A program made the position numbers and the translations under genes. Positions 33,837-46,011 of a DNA stretch of 64,000 nucleotides are shown in pieces. The stretch comes from Pelobates cultripes (taxonomy: Eukaryota; Chordata; Amphibia; Anura; Pelobatidae). The DNA lies in NCBI GenBank assembly GCA_933207985.1, contig OW240920.1, forward strand, positions 127,977,628 to 128,041,627, given 5' to 3'. The stretch's first letter is position 1, and each line of letters opens with the position of its first letter. A model generated the notes under the pieces. That model was given only the letters and a program-made list of their open reading frames with translations. It did no database searches and was not told where the DNA came from.

Positions 33837-34192
33837 AAGAAAGGTACTAAGAAGAAGTTGAAGGTCAAGCGTACTCCCAATGAAAATAATCCTTCTGCAT
33901 CCGCAGTGCGACCCCTTGTTGAGCCTCCTTGTGCCCCTGCCCAAAGTGTACCCTCTAGACGTGGCAATGCAGATTGGTGTAAATGTGGCAAATGTGTTGC
34001 CATGCCAACGGAAATGGAGTCAGTGTGTTGTAAAGAGATCCCTAAATGCAATGATCTGATCCTGGAAGGGATGTCCTGCATTGTTGATAATAGTCGATTT
34101 CACGTCCTGTGTCTGAGCGCATGTGGAGCAAGTGTTCCACACACAATTCTGGGAGACACTGAAAATATGCGAGAACGTGCATATTATAACAG
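33837..34192 (+). CDS. P2X7-type cysteine-rich domain gene, exon 2
   Basis: Acceptor TTTTTTGATTACAG|AAG and donor AACAG|GTACGT. The translation begins KKGTKKKLKVKRTPNENN, then a proline-rich linker, then DWCKCGKCVAMPTEMESVCC (about residues 42-61). That WCxCGxC plus CC pattern is the hallmark of the cytoplasmic C-terminal domain of the P2X7 receptor, a zinc-binding module also found alone in many fish and amphibian proteins. Further cysteines follow (IPKCND, MSCIVD, VLCLSACG). The exon ends in phase 2, and exon 3 supplies the completing base. Confidence 0.85.
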
Positions 34193-35126
34193 GTACGTAT
34201 AATTTGGAATTTTAACATTTCTAATGTTCTGCGTTCTTCCTTAGGGGATATGTCTTGGTCAGAGTTTGGTCCATTTTTCTTTGGAGAGGGGAAACCTGCT
34301 GCTTTGATTCAGTTGCTTAATGGACTCACTTTAATGAAAACATTAATTTTAAAACTGAAGACATTATTTTGTTGTATGACTGTATGAAGGGTGTGTCCTC
34401 TCTTTTCATTTTACAAAAAGTGCAGATTTCAATGGATATTGGCACTTTTATAAATGAACCTTGTTACACCCCCCTGGCTGTCAATCAGAAACCGATCCTG
34501 TTACTTCCTGGTTGTTTAGCTCTGTAGAGCTAACCTCATGAGGCAGACAGTATTTATATTGGGTAGTGGATTGTCCCTTTAAGCTGCAAGTGGATGCTGT
34601 CTGGTGTCATAGGCTGGATGGTAAAAACCACAAGATCTCCTAAGACACCCACTTTTGAGCCCATAAAAGGGGTGTCAATTCTTTCTGCAGACAAATTGAC
34701 ATATTTAAAAAAACAAATAAAGTAACATATATACATTTGGATGAATAATGGTTTTATACTATAAAAAAATAATAACTATAACACAATATCAAATTCAACA
34801 ATTTTAATGCATAATTCAGGTTTTATGAGCATACAATAATTACGTTGTACAAAGTGCACACGTAGAATATAAGCAGATAAAAGATTGTACAAATATAATC
34901 AGACGTAACATACAGTCTTGCCCAAAAACCGTCAGTGGTTATATAACATAGCACTTTGTCAATTATTTACCATTACTGCATATTTGTCAGGGTTATCAGG
35001 TCTTTATGTCAATGCAATCATAATCTTAACAAAGCATAAGAAAAAAACAAATGAACATTGAGATAAAAGAGAGGTCCTAAGAGAAGAAAGAAGGGGAATT
35101 ATTATTCTTTCCTGACCGGGGTCTTC
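34193..35126. other. Start of intron 2 of the P2X7-type gene
   Basis: AT-rich intronic DNA; one MITE-like remnant (GTGGATTGTCCCTTTAAGC near 34565). No coding feature. Confidence 0.5.
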
Positions 35127-35130
35127 TTAA

Positions 35131-37195
35131 AGGGATATGATTAGAGTTGAGCGAACCCGAACTGAAAAGTTCGGGTTCGTACCGAACATTACGTTTTTTG
35201 GACCCCGGACCCGAACACGGACATATCACTGAGTTCAGTGATTTAATGACGCGTTTTGAAAGGCTGCAGGGCAGCCAATCAACAAGCGTTTGACTCATGT
35301 GCCCTTAGAAGCCACCACAGCCATGCCTACTAATGGCATGGCTGTGATTGGCCAGTGCAGCATGCGACCCAGCTAGTAGGGGCATGTATATTAAACAGTG
35401 AGCGGCCTGTGGTGGGTGGGTGGGGGCCCTACATAACAATAAGGGGGTGACCTACTGTCCTCCCCCCCTGGCCCCCACCACTGCACGGCGGGTGGGGGCC
35501 ATAAATAAAATATGGGGGGCGGGGAGACCTAATGTCCTCCCCGCTGGCCCCCACCCCTGCGCGGTGGGTGGGGGCCCTAAATAACAATAGAGGGGGACCT
35601 ACTGTCCTCCCCCCCTTCGCCCCCACCCATGAGCGGTGGGTGGAAGCCATAAATAAAAATTGGGGGGGGGGCACCTAATGTCCTCCCCCCCGGCCCCCAC
35701 CACTGGGCGGTGGGTGGGGGCCATAAATAAAAATTCCCCTCCCCCCCAAACCCCTAGTCACCTTCCTCCCCCCCAAGAAATGACCCCTACCTTCCCCCCT
35801 CACCCTAAAAATAATGAGGGGGACCATTAACTAGATACCTATAAAAAAAAAAACAACTTACCATTTGATGTCTTCTTTCTTCTAAAATCTTCTTTTTTCA
35901 GCCCCAAAAAAGGCCAAATAAAAATCCATAATTATCGATGCACTTTAAAAAAAATAAATAAACGAGCGCAAAAATAAATAAATCCTTCTTCAGCTCTGCA
36001 GGGCGGGGGAAGGTTTATAAAGCCTTGCCCCGCCCTGCAAATAGGCTCAGAGCACTCTGATTGGTGTGTTTAAGCCATCCAATCAGAGTGCTCTGACAGG
36101 TAAATGAGGAGACTGACAGGTAAGTCTCTACAATTACCTGTCACAGCACTCTGATTGGTTGGCTTGAAATCCATCCAATCAGAGTGCGTCAGTTATACTG
36201 GATTTTTATTTGGCCTTTTTTGGGGTTGAAAAAAGAAGATTTTAGAAGAAAGAAGACATCAAATGATTTTTTTTTTTTAAACAGGTATTTAGACAAGGGT
36301 CCCCCCTCATTATTTTTAGGATGAGGAGGGTAGGTAACTTTTTGGGGAGGGGGTGACTAGTGGTTTGTGCCCCCCCTCCTTAGTAGGTCCCCCCTTATTG
36401 TTATTTAGGGCCCCCACCCACTGCGCAGGGGTGTGAGCCGGGGGGAGGACATTAGGTTTCCCCCCCTTCCAATTTTAATTTATGGCCCCCACCCACCGCT
36501 CAGGGGTGGGGGCCGGGGGGGGAGGACATTAGGTCTTTACTTAGTATTAGTAAATGTGGCTGAAAGACCAATTTAGGTGACCAATTTAGGTATTTCAGCC
36601 TTTTGGTAGATAGCTCCCTAATACCGTGGGAATTAGGGAGTTATCTACTAAGCGGCTGCTTATTTTATGTTATTTTTAAGTGATTTCCCTATCCACATTT
36701 TTTTGCAGGGCACTTGTCCTACTCTTACCCCCATTTTACTTCCTTTTGCAGCCCTCTAGCCCTTTCCAGGAGTTTTTTAGAGCCAATTTTGTGCCCAAAA
36801 GTTCGGGTCCCATTGACTTCAATAGGGTTCGGGGTCAAGTTCGAGCCAGAACCCAGACTTTTTTCAAAGTTCGGCCGAACCCGCCGGACCCGAACATCCA
36901 GGTGTCCGCTCAACTCTAGATATGATAGCTCCCTCGCGGCCCCCACACTGTAAGGGTTAATAAACCCCTACAGTACTTAACAGATTCCAGCACCAATCTC
37001 CCTCTGTGCTGGGTCGACACTCGGCCTCCTCAAGCATCACCCGCTGGGGGGGGGGGTTGGGCCTTAATGCGCATGCGTGGCAAGCGCTGCGCGCACATTA
37101 GGCTCTCCCAATAGGAAAGATTAACAGCCACTAGAGGCAGTCTTAAGCCTGCAATATAATTATTGCGGTTTATTAGGAACCAGACAACCATCTCT
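35131..37195. mobile_element. T2-like MITE disrupted by a hAT foldback element
   Basis: TTAA at 35127-35130 with AGGGATATGAT, and TTAA at 37196-37199 preceded by the complement of AGAGATGG. The GC-rich core at 36927-37140 (TGCGCATGCGTGG, CACTAGAGGCAG) resembles the other T2 copies. Nearly all its length is the inserted hAT element. Confidence 0.65.
35142..36918. mobile_element. 1.8-kb foldback hAT element
   Basis: A perfect 8-bp duplication GATATGAT (35134-35141 and 36919-36926) flanks inverted ends TAGAGTTGAGCG / CGCTCAACTCTA. Both ends carry GTTCGGG-type motifs. The interior is a giant hairpin: 35870-35935 (AGAAGACATC complement, GGCCAAATAAAAATCC) pairs with about 36200-36265. GC-rich tandem blocks built on GGTGGGTGGGGGCC, about 75 bp apart, occur on the left (35400-35740) and inverted on the right (36400-36530). 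No transposase. Confidence 0.85.
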
Positions 37196-37199
37196 TTAA

Positions 37200-39289
37200 T
37201 TACAGTACTGACATTTTTTTTAGACAGACCCTTGTTGATTAAACCGGTTGGGAAGAATAAATCAAACTAATAAACAGAGTTTCTGGGGCAATTTGATAAT
37301 TTGGCAATTTATTGGTAAAAGCACGAGATTTATAAAGGTATATTTTTAATCTCTATGAGTGACACAGAATCAAAATAATACTAACAATTCGTTGGTTAGT
37401 AAGTTATCATTTAACTTCCAGAGTTCTGACGCATACCTTATGTTGTTTCTGTCAAATTATGGATGTTGTACAATACTTAACCCCTTAATTGTTGATCACC
37501 AAATAAACTCTTAATACTCTTATATGTTTATTATTTTATCACTGCAAACGTTATGCTTTATCTTGAGATATATATCTATGTAAATGGTATTTATAACAAA
37601 TATCACTTAATCTGCAATTGTTAATGTTCATAGACTGGTAAAATTTTAAATATGGCTTCCTAGCTTACAAAATGGCTGTATAAGGTTTAAAATGTCCAAC
37701 AGGAATATAGGGGGAAAGATGCAGGAAAGGAAGAAGGACATGTGGTAGTTACCATGGAAGACAGTCCCCAGTCATCAGAGAAATAAATAAGTTTTTTGGT
37801 CCTGAGGAAAGTTCTGAAGGAGGACTGACACATTGACCGAATGATTAAACTTTTATACCAAACAGACTTGGGAAGCTCAAAATGAAAAATAAAGGAAAGC
37901 TTTGTAACTGAAAGTCCTTGAGTGCTACCATTTTATTTACTATATATTGTATATGAATAGCCTGGTATGGCTGCTTAATGCCAAGTATATGCCAGGTATA
38001 ACCAGCATGATTGCTTAAACAGTCTGTGGCACCATTAAAATTCAGTCCTACTTAACCCTCAACACGCAGCCTCGTCTTGTGATTGTAGGGAACAGCTATA
38101 CCAGCTATAATGCCTGCTCCTGGAAATGTTCTGTGGATTATTATACAGTCTATAACCACTAGGTCTTGTAAGAGCGTCACAGCTATACTCTCTTGGAGGA
38201 GAGGCTTTCCCTCTGAGTGCTGGATCCAGGAGTTAGGTCCAGGGTGGGAAGGGACGGCAAGACCCCAACCAAGCTGCAGCGGTTAGGGGACTTACGGTGC
38301 TGACGGTGTCCAAGGCGGTGCTCATGGTCCTCAGCGTCAACTAGGAAGCATTGATTGGTGGAGGCACACAGTCAGGGTGTCAGGTGGTCCGTCACACAGC
38401 CAGTGTGCGAGGATTTTTTATTCCCATTTTCATATATATACACACACACTCTCACATACATACACATATACTTTCTCCCTTTCCTTTTAAAGGCTAAGCA
38501 ATAAACCAGTAGTAATTGCATATATTTAATATGTAAATGCATTTGAACCATAACATTTATAAGTTGTGTCCGAATGTATATCACCAGGCTGTGTATGTCC
38601 AGTAGAACCAGTTCATTGGTAGAAGGACAATTACTCTGGATCATGGGGGTATCAGTCCTCTGGTTGTCGCGGGGGTAATCGTTGGTGGTCACCATCATCC
38701 GAAGCACTCTGTCTCTGTGGAATGCACTGTGTCAGGAAGTGGTGGCCTGATAAGGTTGGTGGTGTAGTGCGTCCAGCGGTGCCAAAGTCGTCCTGTCAGA
38801 GACTGGGGGGACTGGAAGTTGAAGAATTTCACAGAAAATAGAAATATTTTAGTAGAACGATAGAAGCTGCAGTAGATCTCCGTCTCTCTGTCTCAAACGG
38901 AAAGTTCCATATGTATTATATACCATTGGGGTTAAGGAGCTCTATGATAGGGCGTAGTGCTCTTCTAATTTGCAGGGTAATACTGGAAAGATCATTGCAT
39001 AGTTCCTCTGATTGGTCATGAAATCTCCACGTCCGCCTGGTACGGGCATTGAGCATAATAGCTCCTTAGTGGATGTCAGGGTACATGTTAATTGTTGCCA
39101 GGCTAGGACACAGCTGGGGGACAGCTTCCATGTGGAAGGGGACCGTTCTCATGGTCCTCCCTTTCTCCTCAGTGGTTCCCATGCTAACCTATGTAGCCCC
39201 TCCCCTTTTAATGACGTGCGGTGTGTGTGCCACCATGATGACGTTGAAGATCTCAAGGCCCGACAAAACGTTAGAATTCAACTGTTTGG
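37200..39289. other. Intron 2 sequence without recognised features
   Basis: No coding frame with a known domain. There is a short CA/TA microsatellite near 38430-38470. Otherwise unremarkable. Confidence 0.5.
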
Positions 39290-39610
39290 TGGGGCGTGGC
39301 TACAAAATTAAAGATCCACAATATAAAAAGCTCCTAGGACATAGGTCATTGACCTGTTGTGGTTTAAGTTTTGTTCCCTGTAGCACGTGTTTGTGTATCT
39401 CTGGTTATAACTTTGGCTTTGATTGACTACTTTCTATTTCCCTGTGACTCGGCTATTGTGATTCCATTATTCCTGATTTCTGGATTTCTTGACCTCAGCT
39501 TGTTCCTGACTATTCTCTGTCCTTATAAACGTCAGCCCGGTATACATGATCTTTTCTATTCTATTACACTTTGCGTGTTGGGTCTCTTTGTATTCCTTAC
39601 AGTGGTGTAG
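39290..39610 (+). repeat. LTR-like repeat, family B
   Basis: A TATA-like CAATATAAAAAGC (about 39319), a T-rich region, then GACTCGGC, GACCTCAGC and CCTGACTATTCTCTG. The same layout is at 47820-48260 (GGTTATTTAAACTC, GACCTCGGC, CCTGACTATTCTCGG) and, on the minus strand, at 2481-3062. I infer related solo LTRs; ends were not defined. Confidence 0.45.
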
Positions 39611-40677
39611 TCAGTCACCGAACAAATTATATCCCTTGGTGGGACATTTGGTTGTGGTTTTGGCCTTAAGGCTCTATGGGCCCTGTCAAAATTGAATCCC
39701 AGTATTTGATTAAACTGATCAGAGTATTTGTTTAAGATCTTTGGCTCCCTCTACGTCATTATATCTTACTCTCATGTTATGTCACTTACTATAATTCTCC
39801 AGGTCTTCAGTGAGTGCGTGTTTTAACCACATTTTCAGTTGCTACAATGGATGAGTGCTGAGATTATAGAAGGGCTTCTGAGGCTGTGAATCTAGTTTCA
39901 GTCGTGGAAAGAGCTTGCCTTACCTCTGCCAATTCCATCTGGAAAGCCTACTTTGTTGGATGATGAGGTTGGAGAAATCTTCCTTTTTCTGAAGTAAGGT
40001 AAAGAGGGAGAACCAGTGTAGTTGTGGTGAACTCTACCTCTCGTTGCGGAAACGTAAAGCCGCCTCTGCACATGGGTCATAGGCCAAAAATGCGTGCGCA
40101 ATATTGTCTTCGCTATGCTGTGAGCAAATGCATTTGGATGGTTAGGAGGTTTTCCTCTGTGGTCTGGGGTAGAGGGTATCTCCGCATGAGCGAAGGTAAG
40201 TGCTAATTGTGCGCATTGAAGAGTGGCAGACAGCGGAGCTCTAAAATCATGCAGCCATTCTCCTCGAGCAGCAAGCCAAATTTTAAATAACAATAATGTT
40301 ATGATTGCGGGGTTAACACATCTCTATCGGCTGTCACAGCAAGGGAGTAAAACTCACCTTTAAAACCCTTGGGGGGGACAAACCAATATAAATAATATAA
40401 AACTATAGCGATAGAAATATATATTGTATATCGAACGTTCTAGAATTCCTCTAAGTAAAGGTCTGCGTTAAATTCAGTTGACAAAAAAAGGTGAGCACCA
40501 TTCCTCTGTCCTGTTACCTAATTACTTAGAATTGCAGCTTTGCAAAATTGCACATAAAAACATTTTTGTGACAAACACCTTCATTTAATGAATATAGACC
40601 TATAGTACTGTAAAAGAGGACAGTATAGAGAAACACATAAAAGGTGCATAAAAAGCATCTAGTTATTGAAAGTAATA
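39611..40677. other. Unassigned intronic sequence
   Basis: The minus-strand frame at 39898-40293 matches nothing I know. No other feature. Confidence 0.45.
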
Positions 40678-40679
40678 TA

Positions 40680-42251
40680 CACTGCTCAAAAAAATAAAGG
40701 GAACACTTAACACAATGTAACTCCAAGTCAATCACACTTCTGTGAAATCAAACTGTCCACTTAGGAAGCAACACTGAGTGACAATCAATTTCACATGCTG
40801 TTGTGCAAATGGGATAGACAACAGGTGGAAATTATAGGCAATTAGCAAGACACCCCCAATAAAGGAGTGGTTCTGCAGGTGGTGACCACAGACCACTTCT
40901 CAGTTCCTATGCTTCCTGCCTGATGTTTTGGTCACTTTTGAATGCTGGCGGTGCTTTCACTCTAGTGGTAGCATGAGACGGAGTCTACAACCCACACAAG
41001 TGGCTCAGGTAGTGCAGCTCATCCAGGATGGCATATCAATGCGAGCTGTGGCAAGAAGGTTTGCTGTGTCTGTCAGCGTAGTGTCCAGAGCATGGAGGCG
41101 CTACCAGGAGACAGGCCAGTACATCAGGAGATGTGGAGGAGGCCGTAGGAGGGCAACAACCCATCAGCAGGACCGCTACCTCTGCCTTTGTGCAATGAGG
41201 AAAAGGAGGAGCACTGCCAGAGCCCTGCAAAATTACCTCCAGCAGGCCACAAATGTGCATGTGTCTGCTCAAACGGTCAGAAACAGACTCCATGAGGGTG
41301 GTATGAGGGCCCGACGTCCACAGGTGGAGGTTGTGCTTACAGCCCAACACCGTGCAGGACGTTTGGCATTTGCCAGAGAACACCAAGATTGGCAAATTCG
41401 CCACTGGCGCCCTGTGCTCCTCACAGATGAAAGCAGGTTCACACTGAGCACATGTGACAGAGTCTGGAGACGCCGTTGAGAACGTTCTGCTGCCTGCATC
41501 ATCCTCCAGCATGACCGGTTTGGCAGTGGGTCAGTAATGGTGTGGGGTGGCATTTCTTTGGGTGGCCGCACAGCCCTCCATGTGCTCGCCAGAGATAGCC
41601 TGACTGCCATTAGGTACCGAGATGAGATCCTCAGACCCCTTGTGAGACCATATGCTGGTGCGGTATGCCCTGGGTTCCTCCTAATGCAAGACAATGCTAG
41701 ACCTCATGTGGCTGGAGTGTGTCAGCAGTTCCTGCAAGACGAAGGCATTGATGCTATGGACTGGCCCGCCCGTTCCCCAGACCTGAATCCAATTGAGCAC
41801 ATCTGGGACATCATGTCTCAGTCCATCCACCAATGTCACATTACACCACAGACTGTCCAGGAGTTGGCAGATGCTTTAGTCCAGGTCTGGGAGGAGATCC
41901 CCAAGGAGACCATCTGCCACCTCATCAGGAGCATGCACAGGCGTTGTAGGGAGGTCATACAGGCACGTGGAGGCCACACACACTACTGATCCTCATTTTG
42001 ACTTGTTTTAAGGACATTACATCAAAGTTGGATCAGCCTGTAGTGTGTTTTTCCACTTTAATTTTGAATGTGACTCCAAATCCAGACCTCCATGGGTTGA
42101 AAAATGTGATTTCCATTTTTAAATTTTTGTGTGATTTTGTTGTCAGCACATTCAACTATGTAAAGAACAAAGTATTTCAGAAGAATATTTAATTCATTCA
42201 GATCTAGGATGTGTTATTTTTGTGTTCCCTTTTTAGGTTTTTTTAGCAGTG
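40680..42251 (+). mobile_element. Tc1-like DNA transposon, DD34E spacing
   Basis: 1572 bp between TA dinucleotides (40678-40679 and 42252-42253). Ends are CACTGCTCAAAAAAATAAAG and the complement of CACTGCTAAAAAAACCTAAA; both then contain GGGAACAC-type subterminal sequence. It lies inside intron 2 of the P2X7-type gene in the same orientation. Confidence 0.9.
40973..41989 (+). pseudogene. Tc1-like transposase (DD34E) with one internal stop
   Basis: ATG at 40973 ([16 protein letters not shown]) opens a paired-type DNA-binding region ([20 protein letters not shown]), then an AT-hook-like RRCGGGRRR. The catalytic domain has [10 protein letters not shown] (D), LMQDNARPHV (D) and PDLNPIEHIWD (E), with 34 residues between the last two. 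A single TGA at 41477-41479 interrupts an otherwise open frame of 338 codons, right after RVWRRR. The terminal helix ends in ARGGHTHY. It is otherwise nearly intact. Confidence 0.9.
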
Positions 42252-42460
42252 TATTATAGATAAGATGTTTCCAGTGGTCATATGCAGGTAATAAAACATT
42301 AAAAATAAATAAAAAATAAACAGGCAATTAACCCAATACCCCCACTCTTCAGTCAGATATATATACCTTTAAAAAATGTCTGCTTGCAAGAATGTTTGTG
42401 AAACAGTAAGGTATGATTGGCATTATATATCTGAAATATATTTTTTTCTTTTATTTTTAG

Positions 42461-42635
42461 GCATCTACGGCAGAGTGCGTATTGTGCATTTACAAAATGG
42501 GTGCACAGGTTTTTGGGTGCAAGAAAAAGAAGGCCCATTCCGTCTTGTGTTGTAAACTGCATCAGAAATGCCTACCCTGACCCACCAGGAGTGTACACTG
42601 GTTTCACCTTGGCACAACCCATCAATAACAGTTAA
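42461..42635 (+). CDS. P2X7-type cysteine-rich domain gene, last exon
   Basis: Acceptor TTTTCTTTTATTTTTAG|G; the first base completes an arginine codon from exon 2. The reading HLRQSAYCAFTKWVHRFLG, then IPSCVVNCIRNAYPDPPG and VYTGF matches the closing half of the P2X7 C-terminal domain (AY..F..W....G, PSC....IR..FP...G.Y.GF). The stop TAA is at 42633-42635. The reading frame is open for only 57 codons and is easily missed by ORF finding. No P2X channel domain is visible nearby, so this is probably a stand-alone domain protein. The intron before it is about 8.3 kb and full of transposons. Confidence 0.85.
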
Positions 42636-43539
42636 ATTGTATTTATCCTGGATATGCTTTTTGTTAATTATTTTGTTATGGTTATTTTTTTGTTTTGTTT
42701 TGTTTTGTTTTTTAATGTTATCTGTTGATAGAAAAAAGAAATTAAGTTAACTAAAAGGGAGTTTGATAAACTACAAAATATATTTTGGTAGCTTGTAATT
42801 AGAGTTTATTTGCTTAAAATCAAATTAAAGTAAAATAATAAGGAATTGCAAAATCGAGGCCAAAATATTTGTGAAATATCTCCTGCTTAGCTACTCACCA
42901 GCTCCGATACATTAGCCTAAATCTTTCAATTATGTTGCCAATTCACCACAATTCCTCCTACAAAGAGTTATTAACTAAAACACAGTTTTGTTTTTTATTT
43001 TATTTTTTAATGATTTTTGGAGCACACATACTACAAAATCTAATATATCTATTCACTTAAAGTCGCTTACTTGTATGTAGCTGCCCATTTTACTATTCAT
43101 ATTGGTTACCATTTTTTCTTATATTCACTAAAACATGCATTGCCATGAATTTCAACTTTTAGGCCACCACAACAGACGAATTGGAAAAACAAGTTGACTG
43201 ATTTAATGTTGGTTGCTGTGACTTTAAATTTTGAATTTCAGTTCACTTTGGAGTCCCAACAATTCACACTTTATTGAATAACCTTGGTTTGTGTGAGTTC
43301 AATGGCGATGTTTAGGGTCAAGTTGAGAAATAAATACAACAAATAAGTCATGTAGCAATGCTGGGCAACCGTTGGCTCTAGTGGACTCCATGCTTCTTCA
43401 GGTATATAAGTATCAACTACAAAATGTTGGTCAAAAAGCATGTCTGAGTGCAATAGGATATGGCTGTGTATGGTGGCTAATTGCAAAGCATCATGGGAAG
43501 CATATTCCCCGGCAGCTTTGGTGTCAGATTTGCGATCAC
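42636..43539. other. 3' flank of the P2X7-type gene
   Basis: AT-rich. The 3' UTR probably starts here, with candidate AATAAA-like signals (AAAATAATAAGG near 42833), but none is decisive. No other gene seen. Confidence 0.4.
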
Positions 43540-44275
43540 TGTCTTAGCAGTTGCACCAGGGCCCGCACGCTGATGGGGCCCAGCGGGAGGCCCATGCACT
43601 TAGGGCCACCCGGTGGGCCCCATATCTTCAAGGGCCAGGTCAGCGCAGTGGCCGTGGTATAGTGCGACTGGGCCCTTTAGAAAAAATAAATAAATGCCGC
43701 CACAGCGCAAGTGCTGCTGGGAAGAAGTGGTCACTTCCTCCCAGCTCACTCCGCGTGGGAGGAGCGCACGCCCTGCAATAAAGAGGGAGAGCCAGCCGAC
43801 TGCCAGTCCCATCAGCCCCAGCCACCCTCCTGCAAAGACAAGGTAAGAAACAGGAGGGTGGCTGGAAAATGAGCTGTGTGTGTGTCTGTATGTATGTATG
43901 TATGTCTGTCTGTCTGTCTGTCTGTGTGTATGTCTGTATGCATGTCATTATGAATGTGTGTATGTATGGATGTCAGTGTCTGTATGAATGTATGTATGCC
44001 AGTATGAATGTATGTCTGTATGTATATCTGTATGCATGTCTGAATGCATGTATGTCTATCTGTATGCATGTCATTATGTGTGTATGTATGTCTGTCTGTC
44101 TGTATGAATGTATATATGCCAGTATGAATGTGTGTATGTATGGATGTCAGTGTCTGTATGAATGTATGTATGCCAGTAAGAATGCATGTCTGTATGTCTG
44201 TATGCATGTATGTCTATCTTTATGCATGTCTATCTGTATGCATGTCATTATGTGTGTATGAATGTCATTATTCAA
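43540..44275 (+). mobile_element. Decayed hAT-like element with TG-rich minisatellite
   Basis: The GC-rich head (CAGTTGCACCAGGGCCCGC, then CTGGGAAGAAGTGGTCACTTCC) resembles the head of the hAT at 14853 (GGGCCC, CTGGGAGGAAGTGACT, CACTTCCTCCCAGC). An array of TGTATG/TGTCTG/TGAATG units fills 43868-44272. Right terminus and target duplication were not found. Confidence 0.6.
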
Positions 44276-44324
44276 GATGGCGCAAACATCCGGATGCTTA
44301 CGATCAAATCTATTAATGATGTAT

Positions 44325-44427
44325 ATATGTATATGGCTTTGTCTATTACATTCAGTCTATATGTATATGGCTTTGTCTATTACATTCAGTCTATATATAT
44401 ATGGCTTTGCCTATTACATTCAGTCTA
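44325..44427. repeat. 34-bp tandem repeat, three units
   Basis: ATATGGCTTTGTCTATTACA... starts at 44331, 44365 and 44399, an exact 34-bp period. The third unit has one change (GCCTATT). Confidence 0.9.
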
Positions 44428-46007
44428 GATTTATCACCTGCAGCTCTCAGTATACTAGAAGGCCAGGTACAATAGCAATGATAAATCATCAAGGCTGGCC
44501 AAACAGCAGGTTTACAGGTGTTCTAGAATTACTAATCACGTGATGCTATGACCTTTTGGTCATCTGATGGCATTCCCACTATTGTGTAACTTCCAAGATG
44601 CTAAGCCACTTATAAGCTTGCAAAGTGTCATGTCAAAGTGCCTCAGTCCTTTGTTGCTCAGGACATGACTCTCCATATTGTTTCTCCATATTAGCGGTTA
44701 TTTCTGTTCAGTAGTTTGACATTATCAGTGCTTTATTCCTAAATTGCCATCAGTTCCAGTCTAACTGTGTTATATTTCATTTACAGCCACAGTTCCAGTA
44801 GACATGTTTACATTTATCTTTATCAAGTCAAATAAACTGTGATTGTTAATATTTAGAGCGTATATGCCAGTCAAATACATTATTAAATAGTTTACAATTT
44901 TTGTTTTGAATTTTTAATCCTATCATTGAAATAACTCACTGAAGAGTGTGACGTGCAGTTATCTAAAGTGGCCACAAGATGTCTCCTTTGCCGATCAAGT
45001 CGTATTAAGCTTGCAAGTGCTCTAAAAAGCCTTAATGTGTTTTATATATGTATATGCACTCTTCTGGATAGAGATCTCAGTGTGTGTGTCTAGGTGTCTT
45101 ATTATTCACAGTTTATATTGACAGTGAAAATTTAGCAGTACACATATAGGATCTTTTAATATCACAAGAAAGATTCAAAGTGAGTAAAGGTAAAAGCAAT
45201 ATATAAAGGTGAATATCAATAATATACTGACAAGTAGGGAGAGATTCCCTAACTGTGGATTGAAGGGAGAGAAAGGAAAATAGGCTAGAGTGAAGAAACA
45301 ACGAATCTACAAAGAGGAGTTTGGGTTAAAGTTTGTGAGTTCTGCAAAATTTGTGCCATGTGAACACTTACTGAGTGGGCATGAGAGAATAATGAGTATT
45401 TCCCCTTTTTATTTTACAAGTGTTTTACATTGTGTTTTTTTTCTTTCTACAAATGAGAGTTTGAAACTTGAAAATTACTTACTTGAAAATTATTTTTTTA
45501 AACCTGCAAGTATACACTTAAATATAGAAACCAAAACAGAGCAAGAAAGAAAAACGTTAAAAAGTTTATCATACATATTTATAAACTTGGTCAGATTGCA
45601 TTCCTGGGCACACCTCTGTAGCAGCAGGAGAGAGAAACCCAACTCCAGAGTCTGCTCTGCTGATCAGGCTACCACTCTATTCCCTCTTATCAGGATGTTT
45701 TAGGGTAAAGAGGTCTTCGCACGGAACATGTGTAAATCAGTAAGGCATGCCCAATGCACTTTTCAAGCATTCCTAGTGAAAGGACACTGATTAGTTAAAT
45801 CAATGACCCCCGTGGAGTGGGTGTAGAAAGCATAACAAAGAAGGCGCAGGTAAACATTTTTTGAAAAAAATTTTAAGCCTGCTAAACGAAAACTTTTCAA
45901 TGAGACGGTTGTCTCAAAGTAATACATGTTCCTTCAAATCCATACATTTACAGTCGAAGGAAAAGGCCTAACAGGTGATAAATGGGTTTAGGAAACTGTG
46001 TTTCTGA
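44428..46007. other. Unassigned intergenic sequence
   Basis: No gene or element recognised. The 137-codon plus frame at 45290-45703 has no known motif and AT-driven composition. Confidence 0.45.
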
Positions 46008-46011
46008 TTAA

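Noticed and set aside
36680..36953. 79-codon frames near GTTCGGG motifs
   Set aside because: Inside the right arm of the foldback hAT element; shadows of inverted repeat sequence.
39898..40293. 131-codon minus frame
   Set aside because: No recognisable domain and no match to splice sites; left as unassigned intron.
43812..44261. Open frames of about 130 codons on both strands
   Set aside because: Produced by the TGTATG/TGAATG array; overlapping on both strands.
45290..45703. 137-codon plus frame
   Set aside because: AT-rich, no motif, no neighbouring splice logic; consistent with chance in AT-rich DNA.
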